Shown: piece after piece, positions 1 to 7,991 of the stretch
Layout: each line of letters opens with the position of its first letter
How positions within the stretch are numbered: position 1 is the first letter of the stretch
Origin: Gammaproteobacteria bacterium
GTDB taxonomy: Bacteria > Pseudomonadota > Gammaproteobacteria > Pseudomonadales > Cellvibrionaceae
Length of the DNA stretch: 30,026 nt
NCBI GenBank assembly: GCA_021151835.1
Contig: JAGKWO010000045.1
Location: 1 to 30,026, forward strand
Reading direction: 5' to 3'
Position numbers and translations under genes: made by a program
Notes under the pieces: generated by a model
What the model saw: only the letters and a program-made list of their open reading frames with translations
Told to the model about the DNA's origin: nothing
Databases searched by the model: none

Positions 1-187
1 GGCGGATACCGCTTTGCGCGCAGACGATATGGATGAAGCTGCAGCTTTGGAAGCACAGCAATTAGCGCAACAACAACTGGCAGATCAATCCAGCGAGATC
101 GATTTCCAGCGCGCCGCCGCGCAACTGGCAGAAGCGGCTGCCCAATTGCGTACCTTGCAAGCAATCAAAAGAAAAGCTGGCAAGTAA
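1..187 (+). CDS. atpC: ATP synthase F1 subunit epsilon, 3' end only
   Basis: The reading frame enters from the left edge (first full codon at 2) and ends at TAA 185-187, giving 61 residues. They read as the C-terminal helical hairpin of the epsilon subunit: ADTALRADDMDEAAALEAQQ, later the alanine-rich AAAQLAEAAAQLRTLQ, and a lysine-rich end. Epsilon sits on the central stalk of F1 and its C-terminal helices regulate ATP hydrolysis. The catalytic-core contact domain lies outside the window. atpC as last gene of the atp operon, followed by glmU, is the usual gammaproteobacterial order; here a GH43 gene separates them. A strong terminator follows at about 204-236. Confidence 0.9.
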   Translation, partial: ADTALRADDMDEAAALEAQQLAQQQLADQSSEIDFQRAAAQLAEAAAQLRTLQAIKRKAGK

Positions 188-203
188 GCGTTTGTTGTTG
201 GAC

Positions 204-236
204 AAAAAAAGGCGACTTTCGAGTCGCCTTTTTTAT
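204..236. terminator. Bidirectional rho-independent terminator after atpC
   Basis: The perfect stem GGCGACT (211-217) / AGTCGCC (222-228) closes a stable TTCG tetraloop. A run of A on the left and six T on the right let it work on both strands. It ends the atp operon on the plus strand and the convergent GH43 gene on the minus strand. Confidence 0.92.
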
Positions 237-281
237 TATCTAAAATTTCCATTCGCAAAAATTAAATGCTGTTGTTGGAAA

Positions 282-1340
282 TTATTTTAATTTCGCAACC
301 GGAGCAATTCCCTCGTTAGTCATTACCACCGGTTTGATAGTGCTGTCGGCATTAAAATATAAATGCTCGATTGCGAGCTCGCGGTGATTACCGTCATTCG
401 TGTTAAGCGGGCGGCGATGGTAAACAATATACCAATCGTCAGTGCCCGGAATGTTAACGACCGAATTGTGCCCCGCCCCTTTGGCAATGGTTAAATCCTG
501 CTGCAAAATTTTCCCGATGCGTTTGAACGGGCCGAGTGGTGATTTGGCCATCGCATAAGCAACACTGTAATCCGCCGCCGTCCACTCCCCTTCGGACCAC
601 ATCAAATAATAAATCCCGTTGCGTTTCACCATAAATGAACCTTCGACATATTCTTTTGCCGGTGTGATTTCTTTGAAAAACTCACCGTCGTCGAAAGGTT
701 CAAGGCTGAGTAAATCCTTGCTTAATTTGGCGACGTTACAATGCTTCCAGCCGCCGTAAAAAATATAGAACTGGCCATCGTCATCGCGGAATACCATTTG
801 ATCGATGGGTTGCGCACCGTTGTGGATTTTATTAATCAATGGCTTACCCAAGGCATCGCGAAACGGGCCGGCGGGTGTATCGCTGACAGCAACACCAATC
901 CCGCCAGGCTGGTTATCGTTGAGAATATTGTTGGCACTGAAGAACAAGTAATATTTGCCGTTGGCGAAAATCGTCGAAGGCGCCCAGACAGCATACGCGG
1001 CCCAGCTTACCTCTTTGATATCAAGGACTCGCTCGTGTCTGGTCCAGTTAACCAGATCGGAAGATGAAAACGCATCCAGGAACGTCTGTTTTAAAAATGG
1101 TGACCAGATATTGGGCTGTGCTCGCTGTTGCTGTTGGGATTTAGTCAGCGTGACCGGTAAATCAGGTGTGGTCTCTCCCGCAGAATACGTGGGGTAGATC
1201 CAGTAGCGGTTATCGAAAACGCGGATTTCCGGATCGGCATACCAACCGGGGACGATTGGATTCGCCGCAAATACTGCACCGGATAGAAAAATAGCGCTCG
1301 CACCCAGGGCAACAACCCGGATGTTCATCAGTTTATTCAT
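282..1340 (-). CDS. Secreted glycoside hydrolase family 43
   Basis: Predicted extracytoplasmic five-bladed beta-propeller glycosidase, probably an arabinofuranosidase, arabinanase or xylosidase acting on plant cell-wall side chains (family knowledge; substrate not determinable). After a signal peptide (MNKLMNIR, hydrophobic VVALGASAIFLSGAVFA, cleavage about AVFA-A) come GH43 landmarks: GWYADPEIRV with the candidate base Asp, IDQMVFRDDDG with the Asp that tunes the acid, and VEGSFMVKRNGIYY with the candidate acid Glu. The frame is open upstream to a TTG at 1406, but I chose ATG 1340 because it places the signal peptide at the N-terminus; ATG 1328 is also possible. No strong ribosome-binding site decides between them. 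The gene stands alone, convergent with atpC and divergent from glmU. Confidence 0.85.
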   Translation of the reverse strand: MNKLMNIRVVALGASAIFLSGAVFAANPIVPGWYADPEIRVFDNRYWIYPTYSAGETTPDLPVTLTKSQQQQRAQPNIWSPFLKQTFLDAFSSSDLVNWTRHERVLDIKEVSWAAYAVWAPSTIFANGKYYLFFSANNILNDNQPGGIGVAVSDTPAGPFRDALGKPLINKIHNGAQPIDQMVFRDDDGQFYIFYGGWKHCNVAKLSKDLLSLEPFDDGEFFKEITPAKEYVEGSFMVKRNGIYYLMWSEGEWTAADYSVAYAMAKSPLGPFKRIGKILQQDLTIAKGAGHNSVVNIPGTDDWYIVYHRRPLNTNDGNHRELAIEHLYFNADSTIKPVVMTNEGIAPVAKLK

Positions 1341-1547
1341 AGATAGGGTCCGCAATTTCTCATTGACGCGGTAATTTTGTCTTAATACGGCGTTAGTGTT
1401 TATCAAGTAAGGGTTAGGCAGGGTAAAATTCCGTTAATCGCGAGCGGATGATTATTCCCGCATCGCAGCAACAATGCCCGCAAAGATGCCCGCAAATCGT
1501 TAAAATGGGCAATAGCATTTATACCACTGACTGCAAAAGGACCCACT

Positions 1548-2906
1548 ATGCTCGATATCCTCGTACTCGCTGCCGGTAAAGGCACTCGCATGCGCTCCGA
1601 CTTACCAAAAGTGTTGCACCCCATTGGTGGCAAAGCGCTGGTGCAACATGTGGTGGATACCGCGCGCACCGTAGGCGGCGAACAAATTCTGATTATCGTC
1701 GGCCACGGCGCTGAAAAAGTGCAGGAAAAAATGGCGGCGCCCGATGTGAAGTTTGTACTGCAAGCGCAGCAGCTCGGAACTGGCCATGCGGTACAACAAG
1801 CATTGCCGCAATTGCGCAACGACGCGACCGTATTAATTCTGTACGGCGATGTGCCGCTGACCCGCGCTGAAACACTGCAAAAATTAATCGCCGGTGTAAA
1901 CGACAAACAAATGGGTTTACTCACGGTAGATCTTCCCGATCCAACCGGTTATGGCCGCATCGTGCGCGATGAAAAAAATGCCGTGGTTGCAATTGTAGAA
2001 CACAAAGATGCTACCGATGAGCAGAAAAAAATTCGCGAAATTAATACCGGTATCATGGCTGTGAAAGCCGCGCATTTGCAAAAATGGTTGCCGCAATTAA
2101 AAAATAATAACGCGCAAGGCGAATACTACCTCACCGATATTATTGCGATGGCGAAGGCCGATAGTATTGCTATCCATGTTGAACAACCCAACGCGGTTGA
2201 AGAAGTGGAGGGTATTAATAATCGTCGCCAGCAAGCCGCACTGGAATGTTTTTATCAACGGCAGTTGGCTAATGAATTAATGGACGCTGGTGTTACCTTG
2301 CTTGATCCCCATCGTATTGATATTCGCGGAAGCATAACAGCGGGGCGTGATGTTGTTATCGATGTAAATTGCGTATTCGAAGGTGATGTGGTGCTGGGCG
2401 ATGGTGTGGTCATTGAACCCAATTGCATAATCATCAATAGCAAGATTGGCAACAACACGCGCGTTAAAGCCTTCAGCCATATTGAAGAAGCAGTAACGGC
2501 TGCAAATTGCGATATCGGCCCTTACGCACGCTTGCGTCCGGGTACTGATTTGGCTGACGACGTAAAAATCGGCAATTTTGTCGAAACCAAAAAAGCGGTT
2601 ATTGCCAACGGCAGTAAAGTAAATCACCTGAGTTACGTTGGTGATGCAAAAATTGGCCGCAACGTTAACGTCGGCGCGGGCACCATCACCTGCAATTATG
2701 ACGGCGTAAATAAATCCAAAACAGAAATTGGCGATAACGCATTTATCGGTTCCAATTCGGCATTGGTTGCTCCGGTAAAAATCGGTGCGGGTGCCACCGT
2801 GGGTGCTGGTTCAGTCATTACCAGGGATGTTGAAGATACCGAATTGGCTGTGGCTCGCAACAAACAACGCAATATCCAGGGCTGGGAGCGACCAAAGAAA
2901 CGCTAA
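1548..2906 (+). CDS. glmU: Bifunctional GlcNAc-1-P uridyltransferase / GlcN-1-P acetyltransferase
   Basis: Cytoplasmic enzyme that acetylates glucosamine-1-phosphate and then makes UDP-GlcNAc for peptidoglycan and LPS. At 452 residues it matches the family (E. coli about 456). The N-terminal pyrophosphorylase domain has LAAGKGTRMRSDLPKVLHPI (7-26), QLGTGHAVQQ (about 75-84) and YGDVPL (99-104, metal-binding Asp101). The C-terminal half is a left-handed beta-helix of hexapeptide repeats with VNHLSYVGDAKIG carrying the expected catalytic His, and ends in the usual basic tail. ATG 1548 has a good ribosome-binding site (AAAAGGA, 1535-1541). Functionally it pairs with glmS at 8039, but here five kb of accessory sequence and the DeoR gene lie between them. 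Confidence 0.97.
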   Translation: MLDILVLAAGKGTRMRSDLPKVLHPIGGKALVQHVVDTARTVGGEQILIIVGHGAEKVQEKMAAPDVKFVLQAQQLGTGHAVQQALPQLRNDATVLILYGDVPLTRAETLQKLIAGVNDKQMGLLTVDLPDPTGYGRIVRDEKNAVVAIVEHKDATDEQKKIREINTGIMAVKAAHLQKWLPQLKNNNAQGEYYLTDIIAMAKADSIAIHVEQPNAVEEVEGINNRRQQAALECFYQRQLANELMDAGVTLLDPHRIDIRGSITAGRDVVIDVNCVFEGDVVLGDGVVIEPNCIIINSKIGNNTRVKAFSHIEEAVTAANCDIGPYARLRPGTDLADDVKIGNFVETKKAVIANGSKVNHLSYVGDAKIGRNVNVGAGTITCNYDGVNKSKTEIGDNAFIGSNSALVAPVKIGAGATVGAGSVITRDVEDTELAVARNKQRNIQGWERPKKR

Positions 2907-2927
2907 TGCGTTTTACTTTCCGGAAAC

Positions 2928-2956
2928 AAAAAAGGAACCGCGCGGTTCCTTTTTTA
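2928..2956. terminator. Rho-independent terminator after glmU
   Basis: The almost fully symmetric palindrome has arms AAAAAAGGAACC and GGTTCCTTTTTT around GCGC, 22 bp after the glmU stop. The A and T runs make it bidirectional in principle. Confidence 0.9.
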
Positions 2957-3068
2957 TTGCGCGCTGGTTATTAGGCTATCGGGTTCGACTTTTAGTAAAC
3001 ATTGAATTTGGTAGAAAGTGGGATGAATAGTTAACGCAAAACAATAATGATCCACGCCAATAAAAATA

Positions 3069-3082
3069 TAGAAACGTTATCA
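3069..3082. promoter_or_regulatory. LacI-type operator-like motif upstream of lyase-like gene
   Basis: The 14-mer TAGAAACGTTATCA matches the ideal palindrome TGATAACGTTATCA at 11 of 14 positions and has the central CG typical of LacI/GalR-family operators. It lies 82 bp before the start of the lyase-like gene. A second copy with an identical right half lies upstream of the GH9 gene at 4770-4783, which is why I list it. Confidence 0.35.
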
Positions 3083-3112
3083 CTACATTTCATCGCTCTG
3101 GATCTCCAGCAG

Positions 3113-3135
3113 ACCCGGCAATCAATTTGTCGGGT
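3113..3135 (+). other. 5' UTR stem-loop before lyase-like gene
   Basis: ACCCGGCAA (3113-3121) pairs with TTGTCGGGT (3127-3135), allowing one G-U pair, with loop TCAAT. It lies 29 bp before the ATG and has no following T-run, so it is not a terminator. It could stabilise the mRNA or be incidental. Confidence 0.3.
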
Positions 3136-3164
3136 GTACTAATAAAAAATCGGGGATTAAAACT

Positions 3165-4649
3165 ATGAGCAAAAATCTGATCAGTGTCCTTGCAGTGGGC
3201 GCGGGTTCTTTATTGGCAAGCTTTAGCAATGCCTATGAATGCAGCAACCTTACCCAATACCAAAATGGCCAACATTATGCGACTGGCCAAATCGTAAAAA
3301 ATGTTAACCGCGCCTTTTCCTGTACCGTTGGTGGCTGGTGCACGGTTGGCGGGCCTTATGAACCAGGTGTGGGTTGGGCCTGGGCTAATGCCTGGACTGA
3401 TTTGGGCGCATGTGCAACAGCGACAACCAGTTCATCGGTGCCTGCTTCCAGTAAATCGTCCTCAAGCAGTGTGGTATCGAGTATTGTTCCCTCTTCCAGC
3501 AAAAGCTCATCCAGCCTTGTATCTTCCGGCAACGCATCATCGATAGTAGCAACCAGCAGTTCCCGCGCGTCGTTGAGTTCGTCGAGCCGTTCATCAAGCA
3601 GTTCTTCCGTTAGCAGCTCTTCCGCGAATAATACGCCTGCCCTTTACAACAATAATTTCCAGCAACACACCGCCGGGGTTTACACCGCTGCCCGGTTCAG
3701 CGCTGACTGGGGATTCGCGCCCGGCGCATCGGCGGGTGTGGCGGATAGTCGCTTAACGATAGTGGCCGATCCGCTCGATGCCAATAACCGCGCGTTGCGG
3801 GTGACTTACAAAGCCAACCAGATCGGCGGCAGTTCCGCCTCGGTATTTACCTACCCCATTCCGGGTGGGCCACATACCCAACTCTGGCTGCAATACAAAG
3901 TCATGTTCGACAGCAATTTCACCTGGGTGAAAGGTGGCAAATTACCGGGCCTCGCCGGTTACAACGGCACCAAGCCGACAGGTTGCGTCAACAACAGTTT
4001 GCTGGATGGTTTCAGTGCGCGTTTTATGTGGCGCGAGAACGGCAACGGGTTTTTGTATCTCTATAATCCGGTCAAGCAGGATGAATGCGGCGATTATTCG
4101 CCCCTGGCCAGCTTCTTTACCAAAGGCCGCTGGTACACCATTACCAGCTTCGTTGAATTGGGAACGGCGAACCAATATAACGGTGCAGTTACTACCTATA
4201 TTGATGGTAAAGAAGTAGCGCGCGTGTCGGGTTTGATGTTGCGCAATTCAGCATCGGTCAGCATCGACAAGTTTTTATTTGAAACCTTCTTCGGTGGCAG
4301 TACCACAGACTGGGCACCGACCAGCGACCAATATTCCTATTTCGACGATATCAGCATCAGCACCACCAGCCGTTTAAACGAAGTGACCACTGGCGGCAAT
4401 AATGGTGGTGGTAATGTCAGCCATCCGATCAGCGGTTACAACCTTTGGCAAAGCACCATTTCCTACAGCCAAAACGCGAAAGTGTATGTGCAGGATAGTT
4501 CGGGGATTTATCACTACTATCAGGCGCGCTGGGGTGTTTCCGCGAATAAAAGCCCGCTGCAAAATTCCCTGCCAGAGAACTATGTCGGGGTTTATAGCCC
4601 GGTCCGTTTGGATAATGGCCAGCCGTGGGTGGAATTGATTAATCCGTAA
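3165..4649 (+). CDS. Secreted polysaccharide-lyase-like protein with two carbohydrate-binding modules
   Basis: 494-residue exported protein. The layout is a signal peptide (1-23, ending SNA-YEC), a small Cys/Trp-rich module (24-82) resembling CBM5/12-type chitin/cellulose binders, a polyserine linker (about 85-152), a beta-rich catalytic-type domain (about 155-405), a Gly/Asn linker, and a second Trp/Tyr-rich CBM5/12-like module (about 415-494). The central domain, with WVKGGKLPGL, GFSARFMWRENGNGFLYLYN and FDDISI, looks like the jelly-roll fold of PL14/PL20-type lyases that cut alginate or glucuronan. That assignment is from memory of motif style and the substrate is open. The start is preceded by GGGGAT at good spacing. 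The gene ends at its own terminator and shares a candidate operator with the GH9 gene. Confidence 0.65.
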   Translation: MSKNLISVLAVGAGSLLASFSNAYECSNLTQYQNGQHYATGQIVKNVNRAFSCTVGGWCTVGGPYEPGVGWAWANAWTDLGACATATTSSSVPASSKSSSSSVVSSIVPSSSKSSSSLVSSGNASSIVATSSSRASLSSSSRSSSSSSVSSSSANNTPALYNNNFQQHTAGVYTAARFSADWGFAPGASAGVADSRLTIVADPLDANNRALRVTYKANQIGGSSASVFTYPIPGGPHTQLWLQYKVMFDSNFTWVKGGKLPGLAGYNGTKPTGCVNNSLLDGFSARFMWRENGNGFLYLYNPVKQDECGDYSPLASFFTKGRWYTITSFVELGTANQYNGAVTTYIDGKEVARVSGLMLRNSASVSIDKFLFETFFGGSTTDWAPTSDQYSYFDDISISTTSRLNEVTTGGNNGGGNVSHPISGYNLWQSTISYSQNAKVYVQDSSGIYHYYQARWGVSANKSPLQNSLPENYVGVYSPVRLDNGQPWVELINP

Positions 4650-4658
4650 TAACAGCCA

Positions 4659-4697
4659 ATCCGGCGCCTGAATTGTTCACCAGTGCGCCGGATTTTT
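4659..4697 (+). terminator. Rho-independent terminator after lyase-like gene
   Basis: ATCCGGCGC (4659-4667) pairs perfectly with GCGCCGGAT (4685-4693) across a 17-nt loop, followed by a short T-run. It starts 10 bp after the stop codon. Confidence 0.85.
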
Positions 4698-4769
4698 GCT
4701 GGTACACCTGAAAAGCACTAACTTCGAAAAGGACAGTAAATAGACTAAAAATCGCTTAAATCTTTAGGG

Positions 4770-4783
4770 TGAAACCGTTATCA
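4770..4783. promoter_or_regulatory. LacI-type operator-like motif upstream of GH9 gene
   Basis: TGAAACCGTTATCA matches the palindrome TGATAACGTTATCA at 12 of 14 positions, with central CG. Its right half GTTATCA is identical to that of the motif at 3069-3082. It lies 37 bp before the GH9 start codon, where a repressor would overlap the promoter or the early transcript. Confidence 0.4.
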
Positions 4784-4820
4784 TCCGGCAATTAAATCAG
4801 ATAATTAATAAGAGTGATTT

Positions 4821-6989
4821 ATGAGCCAATCTATTTTTCCCTTATCCAAACTGTTTATCGGCCTGGCATTAACCGGACTGCTTGGCGCCTGCGGCGGTGG
4901 AGGTGGCGGTGGATCGAGTGGTCCTGCACCGGTAGCCAGTTCAAGCCAACCGGCGCCTTCATCCGCACCGGCATCCTCATCGAGTTCTCCACAGTCCTCA
5001 TCTGCGCCAGTTAGTTCATCGGTAATGTCAGCGTCGGTACCGGCCAGTTCTTCCGTAGTGTCATCGATACCAGCTACCAGTTCTTCTGTCGCCTCCTCTT
5101 CCGGGGCAATAACCGCGGCTATCAGCGGATTTATTGTGGTCGATCAGTTTGGTTACCTGCCGGATGCGCAAAAAATCGCGGTTATCCGCGATCCGCAAAA
5201 TGGTTATGACGCTAGCCAGAGTTTCTCACCTGGCGCGAACCTGAGCCTGGTCAACATGACAACGGGTGAAATTGCACTGACTGCTGCCCCGGTTACCTGG
5301 AATCAGGGAGCGACGGATACGTCTTCCGGCGATAAAGCCTGGTGGTTCGATTTTTCGGCCATAACCGCGCCCGGTACCTATGCCGTGGTTGATAACGATA
5401 AAAATGTTCGTTCGCCGAGTTTCAAAATTGCGGCTGACGTATACAAACCCGTATTGAGGGAAGCATTTCGCGCCTTTTTCTACCAGCGTGCAGGGGTAGC
5501 CAAAAATGAACCTTACGCCGAAGCGGCCTGGGTCGATTCGGCCAGCCATATCGGCGCAAACCAGGATTCCGCCGCGCGTCTTTACAGTGATAAAAGCAAT
5601 GCGGCTACTGCGAAAGATTTATCCGGTGGCTGGTATGACGCGGGTGACTACAACAAGTACACCAGCTGGGCCGCCGACTATGTCGTTACCCTGCTCCACG
5701 CCTATATCGAAAATCCCGCTGCCTGGGGCGACGATTTCAATATCCCTGAATCCGGCAACGGCATCCCGGACATTATTGATGAAGCGAAAGTCGGGCTGGA
5801 TTGGCTGGTCAAAATGCAGAATGCGACGGGTAATAATTCCGTCCTGAGCATTGTTGGTATGGATGGAAAGAGTCCGCCATCGGCAACCACCGGGCCCAGT
5901 TATTACGGTAGCGCCAGTACTAATGCCACCTTATCGACAGCCGGAGCCTTTGCATTTGCCAGCAAAGTATTGGAAGACCTGAACATCGCCAGTTTGAACA
6001 CCTATTCTGCCGATCTGGAAAACCGCGCAGAAAATGCCTGGACCTGGGCTGTAGCTAACCCTAACGTGTTGTTTTATAACAACGACGAAAGCAAACAACC
6101 GAACAGTGCCAACCTTGGTGCCGGCCAGCAGGAAACCGATGCCAGTGGCCGTGCGATGAAAAAACGCCTTGCTGCTATTTACCTGTTTGCCGCGACGGGT
6201 AAAAGCATTTATCGCGACTTCATCGATGCCAACTATACAAGTGCTCCCCTCAAGGCATGGAGCAATTTTGCCGATCCGTTCCGTGAAACGGAAAATACCG
6301 CACTCCTTTATTACAGCAACCTGAGTGGGGCAACAGGCAATGTTGCAACGGATATCAAAAGCTCCTACAGCACGGCGATGAACGGGACCAGTAACTGGCT
6401 TGCGATAGATGGCGCCAGCGAAAACAGCGTAAACAAAGACCCCTATCGCGCGTACTTGCAGGAAAACGAATACACCTGGGGTAGTAACAGCGTTAAATCG
6501 CTCAAGGGCAGTATGTTTCTGAATCTAATCAGTTTTGGAATTAATGGAACTGACGCGGCCAAGGCAAAAAATGCGGGCTTACGCTATATCAACTATCTGC
6601 ACGGAGTTAATCCACAGGGTAAGGTGTATTTGTCCAACATGTATAAATTGGGCGTACACAGTTCGGTGAATGAGTTTTACCACACCTGGTTTAGCGATGG
6701 CAGCGCCAGGTGGGACAGGGTCGGAACTTCTACCTACGGTCCTGCCCCGGGATTTTTAGTAGGCGGTCCAAACCCGGGTTACGATTGGGACGGATTCTGT
6801 AATAGCAATCCCGCCGATACCCGTTGCAGCGGCGGAGCGCCGACACCACCCAAAGGGCAACCGCCACAAAAGGCCTATAAGGATTTCAATACCAGCTGGC
6901 CGATAAATTCCTGGAGCGTTACGGAAAATAGCAACGGTTACCAAAGTAATTACCTGCGCTTGTTATCAAAATTTGTGACTAATCCATAA
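4821..6989 (+). CDS. GH9 endoglucanase, surface lipoprotein
   Basis: 722-residue cellulase, probably anchored in the outer membrane. Residues 1-24 are a lipoprotein signal with lipobox LGAC (Cys24), followed by a glycine run and a polyserine spacer (about 34-98) that would hold the enzyme off the membrane. An Ig-like CelD-N domain (about 103-200, opening FIVVDQFGYLPDAQKIAVI) precedes the (alpha/alpha)6 GH9 domain (about 205-722). Visible catalytic landmarks are DAGDYNKY with Asp273 and Asp276 (base region), YLHGVNPQG, and the C-terminal VTENSNGYQSNY with Glu702 as candidate acid. Inverting mechanism and beta-1,4-glucan substrate are family knowledge. It is a single-gene unit between two terminators. 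The start is supported by AAGAGTGA upstream and by the signal sequence. Confidence 0.9.
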   Translation: MSQSIFPLSKLFIGLALTGLLGACGGGGGGGSSGPAPVASSSQPAPSSAPASSSSSPQSSSAPVSSSVMSASVPASSSVVSSIPATSSSVASSSGAITAAISGFIVVDQFGYLPDAQKIAVIRDPQNGYDASQSFSPGANLSLVNMTTGEIALTAAPVTWNQGATDTSSGDKAWWFDFSAITAPGTYAVVDNDKNVRSPSFKIAADVYKPVLREAFRAFFYQRAGVAKNEPYAEAAWVDSASHIGANQDSAARLYSDKSNAATAKDLSGGWYDAGDYNKYTSWAADYVVTLLHAYIENPAAWGDDFNIPESGNGIPDIIDEAKVGLDWLVKMQNATGNNSVLSIVGMDGKSPPSATTGPSYYGSASTNATLSTAGAFAFASKVLEDLNIASLNTYSADLENRAENAWTWAVANPNVLFYNNDESKQPNSANLGAGQQETDASGRAMKKRLAAIYLFAATGKSIYRDFIDANYTSAPLKAWSNFADPFRETENTALLYYSNLSGATGNVATDIKSSYSTAMNGTSNWLAIDGASENSVNKDPYRAYLQENEYTWGSNSVKSLKGSMFLNLISFGINGTDAAKAKNAGLRYINYLHGVNPQGKVYLSNMYKLGVHSSVNEFYHTWFSDGSARWDRVGTSTYGPAPGFLVGGPNPGYDWDGFCNSNPADTRCSGGAPTPPKGQPPQKAYKDFNTSWPINSWSVTENSNGYQSNYLRLLSKFVTNP

Positions 6990-7012
6990 GTCGTAGATAG
7001 GCCCCGCTCGCT

Positions 7013-7046
7013 AAAGGCACTTGTCGCAAGGCGAGTGCCTTTTGTC
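7013..7046 (+). terminator. Rho-independent terminator after GH9 gene
   Basis: AAAGGCACT (7013-7021) pairs with AGTGCCTTT (7034-7042) around a 12-nt loop, followed by a T-rich tail. Confidence 0.85.
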
Positions 7047-7075
7047 GTTTTAGTAAACAAATTCGTTTGGAAAGC

Positions 7076-7124
7076 TTGCTTAAAAGTTTCGAAAAGATAA
7101 AATAACTTTCAAATCGAAACTTTT
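7076..7124 (+). promoter_or_regulatory. Promoter and inverted-repeat operator of the DeoR-family gene
   Basis: A perfect 11-bp inverted repeat, AAAAGTTTCGA (7082-7092) and TCGAAACTTTT (7114-7124), has arm centres 32 bp apart, about three helical turns. A plausible promoter, TTGCTT (7076-7081), 16 bp, TAAAAT (7098-7103), is embedded in it, so the arms bracket the -10 box. This fits autorepression by the adjacent DeoR-type protein (inference). Confidence 0.5.
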
Positions 7125-7136
7125 TGACAAATTACT

Positions 7137-7904
7137 ATGACCAAACGCAATACCCAGCAGCGCCGCCGCGCCATCATCGATCTGTTAAATGAGAACGGCG
7201 AAGTCAGTGTAGAAGCCCTGGCTGAGCAATTTTCCACCTCGGAAGTTACTATTCGCAAGGATCTGGCTGCACTGGAATCCAATGGTCTGTTGTTGCGCCG
7301 CTACGGTGGTGCCGTTCCCGTACCGCAAGAACTCATGGCTGATCCGGTAGAAAAAGTTTCGGTTCGTAAGCAAGCCATCGCCAAAGCAGCGGCCCAGCTT
7401 ATCCGCGATCACAATCGCATCATCCTCGATAGCGGCAGTTCCACCACCGCAGCCCTGCTACCGGAACTCTCCAGCAAGCAAGGTCTGGTAGTAATGACCA
7501 ATTCCCTCAGCATCGCCAACGCCCTGCGCGAACTGGAAAACGAACCCACCATCCTGATGACCGGCGGCACTTGGGACCCAAAATCCGAAGGCTTCCAGGG
7601 CCAGCTCGCCGAACAAATCCTGCGCTCTTACAACTTCGACCAGTTCTTTATCGGCGCCGATGGTTTGGATCTGGAACGCGGTACCACCACGTTCAATGAA
7701 CTTTACAGCTTGAGCCGGGTGATGGCTGAAGTCGCGCGCGAAGTTATTGTCATGGCGGAATCCGACAAAATCGGCCGCAAGATTCACAACCTGGAATTAC
7801 CCTGGTCGGCGATCAAGGTATTGGTAACGGATGACGGTCTCGATGAAAAAGATAAACAAAAAATAGAACAACAAGGTGTGCGAGTTATTTGTTCATCTGC
7901 ATAA
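7137..7904 (+). CDS. glmR: DeoR-family transcriptional regulator, GlmR-like
   Basis: 255-residue regulator with an N-terminal winged helix (about 5-57; RRRAIIDLLNENGEVSVEAL, then SEVTIRKDLAALESNGLLLR as recognition region, and RRYGGAV). A DeoR C-terminal sugar-phosphate-binding domain follows (about 75-240; LDSGSSTTAALLPEL, FFIGADGLD, ESDKIGRK). Members next to glmS in pseudomonads are called GlmR and link amino-sugar levels to glmS expression; that role is inferred here from the position directly before glmS. ATG 7137 has no strong ribosome-binding site, but it gives the normal family N-terminus. The operator-like repeat just upstream suggests self-regulation. Confidence 0.85.
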   Translation: MTKRNTQQRRRAIIDLLNENGEVSVEALAEQFSTSEVTIRKDLAALESNGLLLRRYGGAVPVPQELMADPVEKVSVRKQAIAKAAAQLIRDHNRIILDSGSSTTAALLPELSSKQGLVVMTNSLSIANALRELENEPTILMTGGTWDPKSEGFQGQLAEQILRSYNFDQFFIGADGLDLERGTTTFNELYSLSRVMAEVAREVIVMAESDKIGRKIHNLELPWSAIKVLVTDDGLDEKDKQKIEQQGVRVICSSA

Positions 7905-7914
7905 AACTTACCTA

Positions 7915-7934
7915 TTCCCAAACGGAGTTGGGAA
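7915..7934 (+). promoter_or_regulatory. Stem-loop in the glmS leader presenting GGAG
   Basis: TTCCCAA (7915-7921) pairs with TTGGGAA (7928-7934); the loop ACGGAG contains a Shine-Dalgarno-like GGAG. The ATG of a tiny reading frame starts at the base right after the stem. No T-run follows, so it is not a terminator. Confidence 0.3.
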
Positions 7935-7991
7935 ATGTGTATTGCTGTTAAAGCATTAAATGAAGAACCGAAAGAAAAACCACTACGTTAA
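7935..7991 (+). CDS. Possible 18-residue leader peptide before glmS
   Basis: ATG 7935 to TAA 7991 encodes MCIAVKALNEEPKEKPLR, with GGAG seven bases before the ATG inside the loop of the preceding hairpin. The frame ends 47 bp before glmS. Nothing identifies a function. It may be a translated leader, a remnant, or chance. I list it because of its ribosome-binding site and its place in the leader of a gene known for post-transcriptional control in other bacteria. Confidence 0.25.
   Translation: MCIAVKALNEEPKEKPLR

Noticed and set aside
741..1197. Open frames on the plus strand opposite the GH43 gene
   Set aside because: They mirror a well-supported GH43 coding frame and show no motifs or ribosome-binding sites.
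3417..3630. Repeat array of serine codons in the two CAZyme genes as a DNA repeat element
   Set aside because: It is a low-complexity polyserine linker at protein level, normal for this group, with varied codons.
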